Below are positions 11,922 to 22,500 of a stretch of 64,000 nt of DNA, in pieces. The stretch covers positions 1,302,001 to 1,366,000 of the forward strand of contig NW_006921543.1 in assembly GCF_000340215.1 (NCBI RefSeq), written 5' to 3'. Origin of the DNA: Pseudocercospora fijiensis CIRAD86 (lineage: Eukaryota; Ascomycota; Dothideomycetes; Mycosphaerellales; Mycosphaerellaceae). The notes beneath the pieces were generated by a model, which was not told the DNA's origin, did no database searches, and was given only the letters and a program-made list of their open reading frames with translations. The position numbers and the translations under genes were made by a program. How positions within the stretch are numbered: the first letter of the stretch is position 1; each line of letters starts with the position of its first letter.

Positions 11922-12141
11922 AGTTTGCTAAGAAAATGGTATAATAATTGCTATCTAAGTGCTATACTAAATTCCGAGAGGTAGGTGGTGGACCCACCCC
12001 GGCAATCCCGACCCTTTTGCATGCAAGAATAAATTGACTTTTCGTCGGCCTGGTCCGTGCTGATCTCGGTCTTGACTTTGCGTTTGCGTTCCATCTCGTC
12101 TTTCTCTTTGCCATCTCCAGATCCATTCTCCAGCAACGACG

Positions 12142-12456
12142 ATGATACAGCCACGCATGCTATGGCGGGCTCGGCCATTCGCTCGCCAAGCTACAAGATG
12201 GTACAGGATCAATTACGAGGCAGTGGCGAAGCTTGAACAGCAAGCGCGAGAAATCGATGCACGACCGCCGCCGACACCCAAGCAACGAGGCTCAGACAGA
12301 AATCTATTCTTTACAGCCATTGGACTAGTAGTGGCCGCGCCACTCATCACATACTTCTGGTATGAGCATAGGAAGGAGCACATGGGGAAGAAAAAGGAGG
12401 ATATGATCAAGCAATTGGAAGAGAATCGGAAGACATGGCTATCGAAGAACAGATGA
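12142..12456 (+). CDS. small single-pass membrane protein, probably mitochondrial, 104 aa
   Basis: The N-terminus (residues 1-22) is rich in Arg and lacks acidic residues, like a mitochondrial targeting sequence. One hydrophobic segment lies at residues about 54-73 (LFFTAIGLVVAAPLITYFWY). It is followed by a strongly charged C-terminal tail of Lys, Glu and Arg. This resembles small inner-membrane proteins, but I recognise no family. The ATG lies about 120 bp from the right terminus of the 4.2-kb transposon, so the element sits in the promoter region. The normal CA/TG content shows that RIP stopped at the element border. Confidence 0.6.
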   Translation: MIQPRMLWRARPFARQATRWYRINYEAVAKLEQQAREIDARPPPTPKQRGSDRNLFFTAIGLVVAAPLITYFWYEHRKEHMGKKKEDMIKQLEENRKTWLSKNR

Positions 12457-13049
12457 GAAAGCAGTCCCAAGATTGGGCCTATATCACATCTGGATGGCGC
12501 TACCTGCTTCTTGAGACCATCCGTAGAGGCTGCGCGGGTGCATTTGATGTCCTGAAGTTGCAACGCCGCACGCCGGACGTTGAACGGTAGCCTTGGGCCT
12601 TCTCACGAGAGAAACAGTGGTTACAGTTCAGAGGGCTCCATATCCGCAGCTCATGTCAACTCCGTTTGGAAATTGGTCACTATCCAGAGAACTGCGAGAA
12701 TCACCAAGCTTCCTGTGCTGCAGACTGGACGACAACTTGGACGAATCATGACATATGCGCTGCCACTTGTGCTCGCTGCTTCTCGAGAACCGCTCGCGTT
12801 GCGCTGTTCTGGCTCAATACTGAAATGCTTCATCGCAGCTATCCTTGATCTGGCGTTCTTGGTGGCGCGGTTGCCGAAGCTACACCAAAAACAAATCACA
12901 AACCCTTCGACTGTCCAGTATGGAGTCGCTTGTTCCCGCGCAGTCAAATTCCTGGTCCGCATCTCGGTGGGTGAAGTGCTCTGGACTGATACGAGATCTC
13001 AGTTACTCTTCGTCTCCAACGCCGTTCTTTGCGCTGCATTTGCAAGACC
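12457..13049. other. intergenic, no supported gene
   Basis: Open frames on both strands overlap one another (for example 12580-13083 plus and 12651-12962 minus), with no motif favouring either. I take it as the shared 3' flank of the converging genes at 12142-12456 and 13050-14606. Confidence 0.45.
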
Positions 13050-14606
13050 TCATGCGCCTTTTAGCATCTTCCTAGCTGCTTGACCAAAGTCCCTTTCATT
13101 CGCGCTGGAAGGAGTAAGGCCCAGCTCCTTGGCCAGCTTGTCTAATGCCTTCACTTGAAGCCATCGGCGGTGATACAGCTTGTACCTATCAGGGCGATGT
13201 ACTTTCATCTCGAAAGATTTTAGGCCAATGACAATCGCTGGAACGCTTTGTACAATGGCCCGAATCGTTTCGCAGACTGTTTCTCCGTCGTACCTCCGTC
13301 CGCCTTCGACATTTGGATCTGAACGCTCAGAGACGATAACACCTGCAAGGTTGATGTACTGGAGACTGTCGTAATGTCGGCGCAAAAACTCGACGATTGG
13401 GGTGAAGTCCAACATGCCTGGGCTCTTGTTTTCACCATGAATTTGGAGTTTATGGAGACTGGGATAATTGCCATGTCGCAGGAACCTTTCGAATACTTTG
13501 TCCTCGCCAAGAGAGGACTTCCACGTGGAGGGGACTTGGTCAAGATATCTGGTCGAAAATCTTGGGATCAGCATGCGGCCTCAATTGCGCAACAGGCGGG
13601 GAACTTACAGGGTTAAATCCTGGATACCATTCGAGCGACTTGCAATGTATTTCCAAAATGCCTCAGTTTTCATGCTAGCCGACCACTCGTCCGAACAGCT
13701 GATGGTAAGCTTCCTCAGCTTAGGAACCACATAAGTCAGAGCATCAAGTGCAGCATCCATGCACCGCGTGAGTCCGTGATACTCCTGCCCAAACTTGAGC
13801 TGGCCGCAGAGACAGTTTCCCAACTCCATGTTTCGGAGGTGAGCTTCGCCAGTGTGATCGCCTTGAAGACAGCAAACAATTGGCTTTGGACAAAGTCTGT
13901 GTCGTGAAAAATGCTAAGTACTGGGTCACTTGCTGTAATGGCACGAAGGCCCAAACTCTGTCTTCGTTCAGCGTACTCATTGCAATACCAAAGCGCCGTG
14001 GCGTTGAGACCGTCATCCTGGATGTTGTTGGCCAGAACAACGACTTTGAGTCCTTGCAGTCGCGCAAGCCCTTTTCGAAGGAACTTGAGCACGAAATCAT
14101 CGATTGTGGATGACCAAGCGCTATGATCCGTCTTGTGCTCCGACACGATATGGTTGAATTCGTCGCAAGTCTTGCGAGCTTCCACTACACTGAGCTGTGG
14201 GCAAAGTGCTCGGCATTCATGTGCTGCCTATTTTCGGCAAAAGGAAGTCAGTATCGTCGTCCCCAGCGAAAATGACAGAAATGGGACGATATAGTCGGAA
14301 CGTGCCACTTACAAGATCGTCTATAGTCTCGTCAAGGGCTCTTGGGATGTACACAAGCTTCCGGATGTGCTCTGCGAAGAAAGAAGGTGCAGCGATTTTG
14401 CAGAAATGCTCCAGCGATGTCTTGGTTGGCGACACGTATACAGTGCTGATGAGCTCTCCCAGGGTGCCAACCATTATCTGCTGCTTAGTCTTCGGGAATA
14501 CAGTACGCAGCTTTAGTTCGTCCCACGCGCCAAGGTAGGACGCTATGTGCTGCAGCATCTCGAGTGGCAGCTCCGTAAAGTAGTCGTGGCCTGGCGCTGG
14601 GGCCAT
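13050..14606 (-). CDS. F-box/LRR-like protein, four exons, 434 aa
   Basis: Exons by splice-site reading are 14606-14313, 14194-13930, 13843-13609 and 13560-13050, with introns of 118, 86 and 48 nt. Donors 1 and 3 are strong (GTAAGT); donor 2 (GTGACC) is weak and is the least certain. Phases agree and give 435 codons including the stop. Residues about 9-30 (YFTELPLEMLQHIASYLGAW) are an F-box start of the LPxE-xLxxIxxYL type. The remainder has leucine-rich pieces such as HLRNMELGNC and VPKLRKLTIS, suggesting irregular leucine-rich repeats. The likely role is a substrate adaptor of an SCF ubiquitin ligase, with unknown target. A deleted relative lies about 0.6 kb upstream at 15238-15550. Confidence 0.75.
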
Positions 14607-15237
14607 GATCGCTTGAATGAAGGGTCTCAGAAAGCTTGTCGGTGGTCTAGGCGAGGGCGCTACTATTGTATAGTTCTCAAGTGCGTCGACCGGCTCTCTT
14701 CCTCGCAGTTAGTTGTCGGCGTCTCGACCATGCGAAGTCTATCACGGATGCTCGGGACGGACAAAAGCGCTAGGATGAGTCGCGAATGAGAAGTGCTATA
14801 CACTACGTTTGGAAGGATTGTCCCAAAGTTGCTGCCTCGACCGAGTACGTGTCAAGTTTTGAGTAAGTTCGAGGCGCTGGTTCAACTTCTCTTGAAGACG
14901 AGCTTCGGATTTGGGGGATTGAAATGCTCGGACGGGACGTACGGACATCCGGTGGGTTCGAGTGTTTACATGTGAAGGCGCGTGGCCAACCTAGACAACT
15001 ATGCTTGCAGAGTAGCGTCATGAAGAGCCTGGCAGGAATGGGTGACGAGAAGGAAAGATCATTGACATATTCTTGTTATACGAGTCAAGCTGTGCTCTCG
15101 CGCGTGAGGTGTAGGATCTTCCTACTATCCTAAGGCTAGTTGTCTTTTATTCATCTTTTCTTTTTGTTAGTGCTTTATTTATCTTTTGTTGTTCTAATAA
15201 ACAATCACATCTTAAAACTCGGGGAGTTACGTACTAG
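14607..15237. other. intergenic between F-box gene and its relic
   Basis: It holds the promoter of the leftward F-box gene. An AT-rich, T-tract stretch lies at about 15140-15215. No frame here has a recognisable product. Confidence 0.5.
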
Positions 15238-15550
15238 CTAAATAGCACTTCGAGCCACTTCTATACCCATCTCGGCCGCCAACGCTTTCATCTTCGACCC
15301 TTCTGTCCAATGGCTGCCGTACAGCCGATACCGGTTACGAGACGCTATCTTCATTTCGAAGATCTATAAATCTGGAATCCATGTGCGAAGGCTTGTGGCA
15401 AAGACACGAAGGCTGTCGCAAGCTGTCTTATCTTGATCGTTCTGTCGTGCGCAGCTTCAACTTATGGAACAGTGGAAGATGCGAAGCAATCTCCTCAAGC
15501 AGCTCGAGAGGTAGCTCCGTAAAGTATTCATGACCCTGTCGCGGCGGAAT
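15238..15550 (-). pseudogene. internally deleted F-box paralogue relic
   Basis: From 15550 downward the minus strand reads PPRQGHEYFTELPLELLEE and then IASHL, aligning with the start of the F-box protein at 13050-14606. The expected initiator ATG is ATT here (15550-15548). After about 38 codons the match stops. A segment aligning with that protein's C-terminus follows almost at once (about 15415-15238, DSLRVFATSL ... IFEMKIASRNRYRLYG ... MKALAAEMGIE), with an in-frame TAG before IFEMK. About 320 residues between the two parts are missing. Lost start, internal stop and large deletion mark it as a pseudogene. Confidence 0.75.
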
Positions 15551-15560
15551 GCTCTGAGCT

Positions 15561-15847
15561 TGCAGGGTAGATGCCCATATGTCGAGTCGATGCGTCGGAT
15601 GTGTCCAGAGCTTTCGGGAGGTGCCTCCGATGGTTTGTTGAATGTTTTGCGATGCTGATTGAGAGTTGTTGGCGATGTAGAATTGACGTTGCAAAGCTTG
15701 GACACACAAACGCGTTTGTGTTTCATCACATGCAGCCGTTGAAAGTGATGGCGAACCTCACTTTATCCAGGAACACGAAGAAGTCTCTTCGTTCGCTTTC
15801 CACCTCTTTCCTTTTCATTCACCATCTTCGAACACCACATCATCGGC
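15561..15847. other. short intergenic region upstream of the MYND gene
   Basis: Normal composition. The T/C-rich stretch at about 15785-15840 just before the ATG is typical of a fungal promoter and 5' UTR. No gene is supported. Confidence 0.45.
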
Positions 15848-16840
15848 ATGGACGCCTCAACCATCATCTTCGCCACAGGACCCCTGCATTCGTTACCCAT
15901 TCAACACCGTCAAACCAGCACAATGAAGCCCGTCGACCCCCCTTCAGGCCGCCGGGCCGTCGCCATCATCCACGACGACAACCTCGAGGTCGTTCTGGAC
16001 ATGTCGTCTCCACTCTACCAGTCGATTCGACTACAAGAGCGCAAAGACTCATACGTCTGGAAATCCCTTCCGCTGACATCGAAGCTCGGCGTACCACTCA
16101 AATTCAAGCTCTTGAAGGACGGATCACCGGGACCGTCGAGTAACAAAAGTTTGGAGCTGCTCTCACTTGAATGCGATCCAGAGTCAGATGACTTCGGAGA
16201 GCCTGTCCATCTGTTTGAGGAGGTCGTGCTCGTTGCTCGTCAGGACGATATGGACTTGTTGCCCAAGCAGATGCGGGCCATCATCGCGTTCCTCGACTCC
16301 GAGCTGTTGCCGCTGGTCCAGTACGGGATTCAGAAGGATGATATCGATGAGAGCGGCGGCGACTCCGATTCGGCAGGGAGTCCGAGCGAACAGAATCACG
16401 AGCAAGGAACTTTGCGAGAAGACAGCTTGCAGAGACAGGAGAGTGGCGGTGACGACTCCGCCGCTGAGGAGCACCTCGAAATTAGCTCCACCACAGCGCA
16501 GCCTGACGTGGTAACGAAGCAGGAGGCAGAGGACGCGCTGTCGCGGATTAATCCAGAGAATTTCATCTCATTCTTCGACTCGCACCGCGCGGAGCAAGCG
16601 AAGGAAGACATAACGTGGAAACTGGTGAGATGCCCTACGGAGAGCAAAGCAAGTTGCGGAAAGTGTGGTGCTGAAGATGGCGCAGACGGTCAAGCGCTCG
16701 AGGTTTGCGGAGGGTGTCGATGTGTGCTGTACTGCAGTAAGGAGTGCCAGAAGGCCGACTGGAAGGAGCATAAAGCAGCATGCAAGCGCATGGTATGGAA
16801 GATGACAAAGCGTCAAAACTTCAAGGATACATTCGAGTGA
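15848..16840 (+). CDS. MYND-type zinc finger protein, 330 aa
   Basis: The C-terminus holds a MYND finger: Cys270, Cys273, Cys287, Cys290, Cys296, Cys300, His308 and Cys312, with the characteristic LYCSKECQKADWKEHK run. MYND fingers bind two zinc ions and usually mediate protein-protein contacts, often with proline-rich partners. The N-terminal 165 residues are a moderately charged globular region I do not recognise. Residues about 165-225 are acidic and Ser/Gln-rich and probably disordered. A second Met at residue 26 (position 15923) is a credible alternative start, because residues 1-25 look untypical. The gene converges on the arrestin-like gene, with only about 65 bp between stops. Confidence 0.85.
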   Translation: MDASTIIFATGPLHSLPIQHRQTSTMKPVDPPSGRRAVAIIHDDNLEVVLDMSSPLYQSIRLQERKDSYVWKSLPLTSKLGVPLKFKLLKDGSPGPSSNKSLELLSLECDPESDDFGEPVHLFEEVVLVARQDDMDLLPKQMRAIIAFLDSELLPLVQYGIQKDDIDESGGDSDSAGSPSEQNHEQGTLREDSLQRQESGGDDSAAEEHLEISSTTAQPDVVTKQEAEDALSRINPENFISFFDSHRAEQAKEDITWKLVRCPTESKASCGKCGAEDGADGQALEVCGGCRCVLYCSKECQKADWKEHKAACKRMVWKMTKRQNFKDTFE

Positions 16841-16904
16841 TCATCACGATACGAAGCAGGACATGAAGAGGTTTTGGATCAAGGGATTTTGGATACCTCT
16901 ACCT

Positions 16905-18110
16905 CTATCGCGCTGCAGGTGTATCAACGGCAACACTCAGCTCGAATTTGTGCTCAAACTCCTTGCTACAGATCTCTGCTTCCAGAACCATTTTCAGCCG
17001 ATAGGTGCGGTTGATATTCAGAGTTCGGAAGCTTGGGCAAACACTCGAAGGGAGTCTGGCTTCGAAGGTAGCAGGAAATACGAGCTTTGAGCTTTTATCG
17101 GCCATTCGCTGTTCTCCCTCCACTGTTTGCGTGTCAGGACTCGCGTTCAGTAACATCTTCTCTTCGTCGATTTCTTCGTGTTCGCCCCTATCTAGGCTAC
17201 TGCTAGCCCAGCTTTCCACGCGCAGTGCCCGGTAGAATGTGATTGGAATAAGTTTCATATCGCGTATCCGAAGCTGGACGGTTGGAATTGAGATGCTGTC
17301 TGTAGAGAAAGAGTCGATTTCAGCACAGGTTTGTATCGAAAACGAAGAGCCTGTTGGGACGATGGAGACAGTGCTGGCTTTGAGGACCACGTTTACCGAT
17401 GGTGTCGATGATGAGAATTTGTCTTTGAAGCTGTGCATTGCTGACTTCTCTCCTCCAGTTAGGCGGCTGCTAGAATATTTCTCAGAAGGCCGAATTGTTT
17501 CCAAGAATCTGGTGTCCGATGGATTATGATTTGGAGGCGGAATAAGGACAAACCCTTTTACTGGTGAGGCGTATGGCTCCGAGCTGTCGTCTGCAAAATT
17601 TATGAGGACCTGCAAGCCATACTCTATCGAAGCGTAGCGGTCTGAATCATGCTGGTGGACGAATGTCGGTGGCAGAGGGTGACTTCTCATGGTATACGCT
17701 TCAGGATTGCTTCTGCCTTCAACATATGGGCCGCCTCCGGGAACGTCTTCCGTTGCCCATGGAATAGTCCAGGAGAATTGAGTGCTCAGTGGTTTCTCAG
17801 GAAGCAACTCAGTATTTGAGAAAAGTCCCTGGCCTTCTCGAAAAAGTTGCGCATCGTCATGGTAATGGATCGTTCTTCTCGTGTTCGTGTTGGGTCCGAC
17901 AGCAGCTCCTCCTCTTCGTACTCTTCTGATATTGTGTGTAGTGGCTTTACCCATGCAGGTAATAGCCACGGAACTGATGGGTCGAGGTACTGGCGTCTGA
18001 ATATCCACACTACCAGAAATTGGGAGACCCGGAGCGTATGGACCTGGGTGATCCAGATGTATGGCAACCTGAGGCGGCGGTACTTTCTCCTTGCGAGAGA
18101 ATATACCCAT
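16905..18110 (-). CDS. arrestin-like (alpha-arrestin family) protein, 401 aa
   Basis: The N-terminal half starts with VAIHLDHPGPYAPGLPISGSV and continues with an ITCMGKATT strand, the layout of an arrestin N-terminal beta-sandwich, in which a ligand-like strand and a Pro-Gly turn precede the GxxxxG motif. An FSNTELLPEKPLSTQFSWTI segment and a Pro-rich turn (LPPTFVH) follow, as in fungal arrestin-domain proteins. The C-terminal half (about 230-400) is beta-rich and matches the expected second lobe. Fungal alpha-arrestins recruit Rsp5-type ubiquitin ligases to plasma-membrane cargo via PxY motifs. I see no clear PPxY here, so the protein may act differently. It is a single exon with a well-placed start (MGIFSRKEK). 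Confidence 0.75.
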   Translation of the reverse strand: MGIFSRKEKVPPPQVAIHLDHPGPYAPGLPISGSVDIQTPVPRPISSVAITCMGKATTHNIRRVRRGGAAVGPNTNTRRTIHYHDDAQLFREGQGLFSNTELLPEKPLSTQFSWTIPWATEDVPGGGPYVEGRSNPEAYTMRSHPLPPTFVHQHDSDRYASIEYGLQVLINFADDSSEPYASPVKGFVLIPPPNHNPSDTRFLETIRPSEKYSSSRLTGGEKSAMHSFKDKFSSSTPSVNVVLKASTVSIVPTGSSFSIQTCAEIDSFSTDSISIPTVQLRIRDMKLIPITFYRALRVESWASSSLDRGEHEEIDEEKMLLNASPDTQTVEGEQRMADKSSKLVFPATFEARLPSSVCPSFRTLNINRTYRLKMVLEAEICSKEFEHKFELSVAVDTPAAR

Positions 18111-18711
18111 CGTGTTCTTCGCAACTGTTCACGAGTTCCTTAAGTAAGCGTTCAGTGCAATTGAAGGTGGGCAGCCGGGCTCAGTATAGTTGTCCTAGAT
18201 TCAGCCAAGTCTGCAAGGAATCCGATCCGTATTGAGTGAAAGTCCAGGGCAACAGGATTGCAGGATTTCAAACCTAGGAATGAAGCCTAGGAAGAGGATG
18301 CCTTCCACTGTATAGTGAATTTATATTTGTTGTGACCGGTACACTACATGCGTACATGCGATGATCTCCACCACGCTACTGGTATGGGGCTGTGCAATAG
18401 TTCTTTAGTGACGTTAAGCTCCTGCCACAGCCGCAAGCGGACGAAGGCTGTGGTACTCTCCTAATTCTATCATCAAAACCTCGACGTCGCATGATTGGCA
18501 CTACAGAGCAGCTAATGAAAGGCAGAGAAAGAGGGGGAGACTGAATATAGCGTCCCAAGAAGCAAGTAGCAAAGTGAAAGTTACATGAATGTCGCCTTTG
18601 TCAGCATCGTGGCATGCCAAGACAGTTTAGTGGTCGTGGGACCGTGGGACGACAACCCTCTTTGACGAAAGAGCTCTACTAAGCTCTTCCCCACTTCCGC
18701 TGCTTTTCTAC
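18111..18711. other. intergenic, no supported gene
   Basis: It holds the promoter of the leftward arrestin-like gene. Composition is normal up to about 18710, where an abrupt switch to CpA-depleted sequence occurs. No coding frame is supported. Confidence 0.5.
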
Positions 18712-19485
18712 GAAAGTACTAGTAATAGGGTCTACTAACCTATAGATAGTATATACGCTCTATAACATACTATATACACGACCCTTTTAGGCGAGCTCGT
18801 TATACACATATAAGGCGGAGTTGTCGAATACGCTAATATCCCGCCTATAACCTACTAAACTGCTTAATATTACTTAGATATCCTAGTATTTAGGCATACG
18901 TAATATATATCTATAGGTATATACTAGTATAATATACGATATATATAACCTCCTTTTATTAGGGGCTACAAACCTATAATACTAGAAAGTACTATAATAT
19001 CGTATACTACGAGACCGCCTACTTTAGATATCCTAACTCCTTAGTTAGTATCTAGGACCTAAGCATCTCTATATCTCTTTATAAACAAATCTTTCCCCTT
19101 CTAATACTATTCTACCCTATACTAAAGCAAAATCTATACTTTCTTCTATATAATTTCTAAGAAAAACAATCTATTAGATAAACTATATCTCTAGATCGTA
19201 AAGAGCCTATACTAAAGGGAAAGGCTTTAGAAGAGGCTTTAGTAGAGGAGTTATTAGAATTTCTATAACTTTATATTGATTTTAATAGTAGGAAGTCGTA
19301 GTATAATACGAGGTTAAGGCGATAAAGTTTGAATTTAAGAATAGGATTTAAATAGCTATTATAGTAGAAGGCGCGGCTACTAGGATAAAGCGTTTTAGTA
19401 ATAGGAAACTTAAGGGAAAGAAGGTAGATTTTTTATAAAGCTTTAATTCGAGCGACTGAATTCAAGTCGCTAGATGCGTATTCGT
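18712..19485. mobile_element. RIP-mutated transposon remnant, about 0.77 kb
   Basis: It has the same signature as the larger RIP blocks: CpA and TpG are almost absent and TpA is abundant. No transposase motif or terminal repeats are recognisable, so the family cannot be named. The right edge lies about 40 bp from the stop codon of the acid trehalase gene, which is itself unmutated. Confidence 0.6.
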
Positions 19486-19523
19486 TACTTCTTATTATTT
19501 CGTCTCTCATTTCACGTTAGCAT

Positions 19524-22500
19524 TTAAAAGGGGGTTCTGTATGCCGGTACCCGCATAACGAGACTTTTTCCGTCACTGGAGACCACAGCAAACTCAGCGA
19601 CACTGGCACCCGTCCCATTCTTCTCATTCTCCGTACCGTCATTGGCATGGCTACCCGAGATCTCCAAGGTGGCATACCTCGCGGACCAAACAGGAGTTTC
19701 CAACGTCACATTTGTGGTGTTGGACATGTAGGGACGAATGAGATCTGCAGTCTCGGCATCGTAAGGGTCGCTGACCTGGACGTCATTGCTCTCCGTGACA
19801 TTGACGGGCGGCACTGCTGTGATGTCTGACAGATTGTGGAAGGTGACTTTGTAGCTCTTTGGAGGTGCTTGTGCCCAGTCGAAGCGGATCTCGGTGATCG
19901 GGACAAAAGGTGGCCCACCAAGCTGGACGGTCAAGGAGGATGTGATGTTGGCCTGCCTAGGCTGCCATTTCGTGCTTACAGCGCCATCGACTGCACTCAG
20001 TGGAAACTGTCCTGGCTCGTAGTCCTGCTCGGATGTCACTGGCTTACACTGCGCCATGTTGCCGGGTATCGTTTTTGTGGTGCCAATCTCACGATTCTTC
20101 AGCGTGATAGTGCCGTTGGGCTCAAGGCTGTGAACTTTAGTGCCCTCCAGTGACTGCGTTACAGGTATGTGGGAGTCCTCAAACGTTTGGTTGGCGGTCG
20201 TCAGGGGCACTCCAGTTCTAGTCAACGTCGTGTGGGTCTGATTTGACACCGCCTTGATGGGCCAGCCATTCCAATAGAAAGTTCTATACGACAGTTGCGG
20301 AATTTGAGGCGGCAGAGAAGGGTCCACGTTGAGAGTGTCAACGTTCAATCGCAAGCCAAGGTAGCCGAAGATCGCAACACGATTTGCGCCGCCGACGCCG
20401 GTCAAGAATGGGAACGCGGGATGCGTACCGCCATTAGCTGAAGCGTCGTCTATCAGTTGCTCGCTGAACTGAAACCATGGTCCTCGTGTGTAAGGCTGCG
20501 AGCCATATAGATCATAGGTGTACGACGAGCAGCCAGAGGGGCTCTCTCGGTTTGCGACAATGCTAAACACTCCATACGTCATGGCCGGGCCATCTGGTGA
20601 CTGAGCAGCAGCATAGTAGTCGAGATTGCTGAGGGTATACGGGTTTGGCCATTGTAGAAAGTCGTCGACGAGCACAATATCGGCTTGCTTCACCTCGATG
20701 CTTCCATTCTGAGTTTTGTATTCCAAAATGATGTTGGCATCATGGGAGACTGGGATCGTGATCAGGTTGGAGATGTCCTGCCAGGTCTCATTTACTCCGA
20801 TGCGGAACCGCTCACGGATGTCATTGGTGCTGTTGAGATGGCTCTGCATAAGCAGCATGGTGTATCCAACATTGTCTTGGAAGTTCGCGTACTCATCTGG
20901 ATCGGTGGCGTTATACAGCTCATACAATCCAGTCGTCTCATTGAAAGTGACGAGATCAGCGTAAAACTGTGCGATTGCCTCGTAGATTGGGAAGAGCTGG
21001 TGTCGAAAGTAGTCGGTGTCTCCGGTGACTGCCCAATAATTGAAGAACTCTAGACCAATATCGCCATTGAGATGGTACTGGTAATCGAAGCATGGGCCGG
21101 TGCCAGTGCAGTTGCCGAATCGTCCACTGGTCCAAGAGTAGGCAGCTCCTTCGGAAGAGAACTTGCCAGTCTCGTTCTGGCTTGACTGATATGCTGTTAA
21201 GACGTTCTGACGTGCCTGTGGGCCACGATCAACTCTGTACTGAGCGATCTGTTTGGACGAATCGGGGAACGAGACAACCAGACCCGGCTGCATCCACACT
21301 TCAGAATCCCAGAACACAAGACCTGCATAGCAAGACCCGCCAAGACCACACACGCTGATGCTGTTTTTTGCAAGCTGCGTGTTGTTTCCTGCGGCCAAGA
21401 CGGCATTGGCACTGATGGTATTCTCTAACAATTGAAATGGATTGGTCACTGCAGTTATTGCCAGCTCTTGCACGTCCAGATTGTCGGGCAAATCACCGTT
21501 CTCATCTCGGAAGTCGTCAACGCTATCTTCTGGCATGACCGTGTGCCATTCAGCGACGTGTGATGCGTACAGCTTATCATAACCTTCGCTTGCCGCATAC
21601 CAGCTTGCGTTCAAAGCCGCAGAGGATGGATCGTCAAAAGCATCACCTGAGGCTGCTCCGACATACTTGGTCACTGTAGCTGTGGTGCCGCGAGCGAGTG
21701 CAACTTGTATCGATTGCGCGATTGAAGAGCTGTTGCCACCAACAACATCTCCTTCTTGAATGATTTTACGGCTGCCAGAGACGGCATGATCGTCTCCGAT
21801 CAGGGCAGAAAATAGATATGCCGTGACATTCCTGAGCCCGTCGGGAGATACTGCACTCCAAATGACCGGCCAGACTGGGAAAGAGCCTTTCTCCACGAAA
21901 TTGGTTCGCACCGCGCAATCTCCCTCGAGCAGATCGATAATCGTGGCATTGGTATCTTCGCTCGCGGTGAGCTGCAATCGTACTGCTGCTTGGTTGACAT
22001 GCAACTTATGCACAAACATGGCGTATGAGACATGGATGGGAGAGGCACTGCTGGGGGTCCACGTATAGTTCCAGTACATAGCTCCATTGCGGACGTCCAG
22101 CGTTGAGCTGAAATGCGAGATTTGCTCTGCAGGCACACTTGCATCGAGAAGATCGCTTCCAACTTGAATAGGCAGGCCAGCCCAATGTGGGACTCCAGAA
22201 ATGACACTCTCGCCACCATACTGGTTTAGCCAGGCAAAATTGGTCCCGTTCGTGGTAGGTTGCGAATCCCAGAATCCTGATATCGTCGCGAAGCTCTGTC
22301 TTCGATCATAAAGAGGCCATCCTTGAATGACGTCTCCGTTGACAGGCTCATCAACGTCAAAGAATGGACCAACAGCTGCAACGTTGATGCCCAAGTAGCC
22401 ATTGGCCAAGGAAAATCGGGACTGATACTGAGCCTGATCGAGGAGAGTGGTTTTGATTTTCCAAGTCTCACTATCCCATGTTGTGGCCTTGAAACGGGTG

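Larger units (their letters stand above)
7788..12019. mobile_element. RIP-degraded 4.2-kb TIR transposon with Tc1-like transposase
   Basis: Both ends begin with the inverted sequence CAAAAGGGTCGGGAT and stay similar for about 40 bp, including a shared GGTCCAC. The 4-bp sequence CATG flanks both sides (7784-7787 and 12020-12023) and may be the target duplication. A 2-bp AT reading, with the TIR starting one base earlier, is equally possible. Everything between the termini is depleted of CpA and TpG, whereas the GC-rich tips are not. It carries a plus-strand DDE transposase (about 8020-8960) and a long minus-strand frame (about 9850-11921). The element is inactive. Confidence 0.8.

Noticed and set aside
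12580..13083. 167-codon plus-strand frame
   Set aside because: No recognisable features, overlaps a 103-codon minus frame and the end of the spliced F-box gene.
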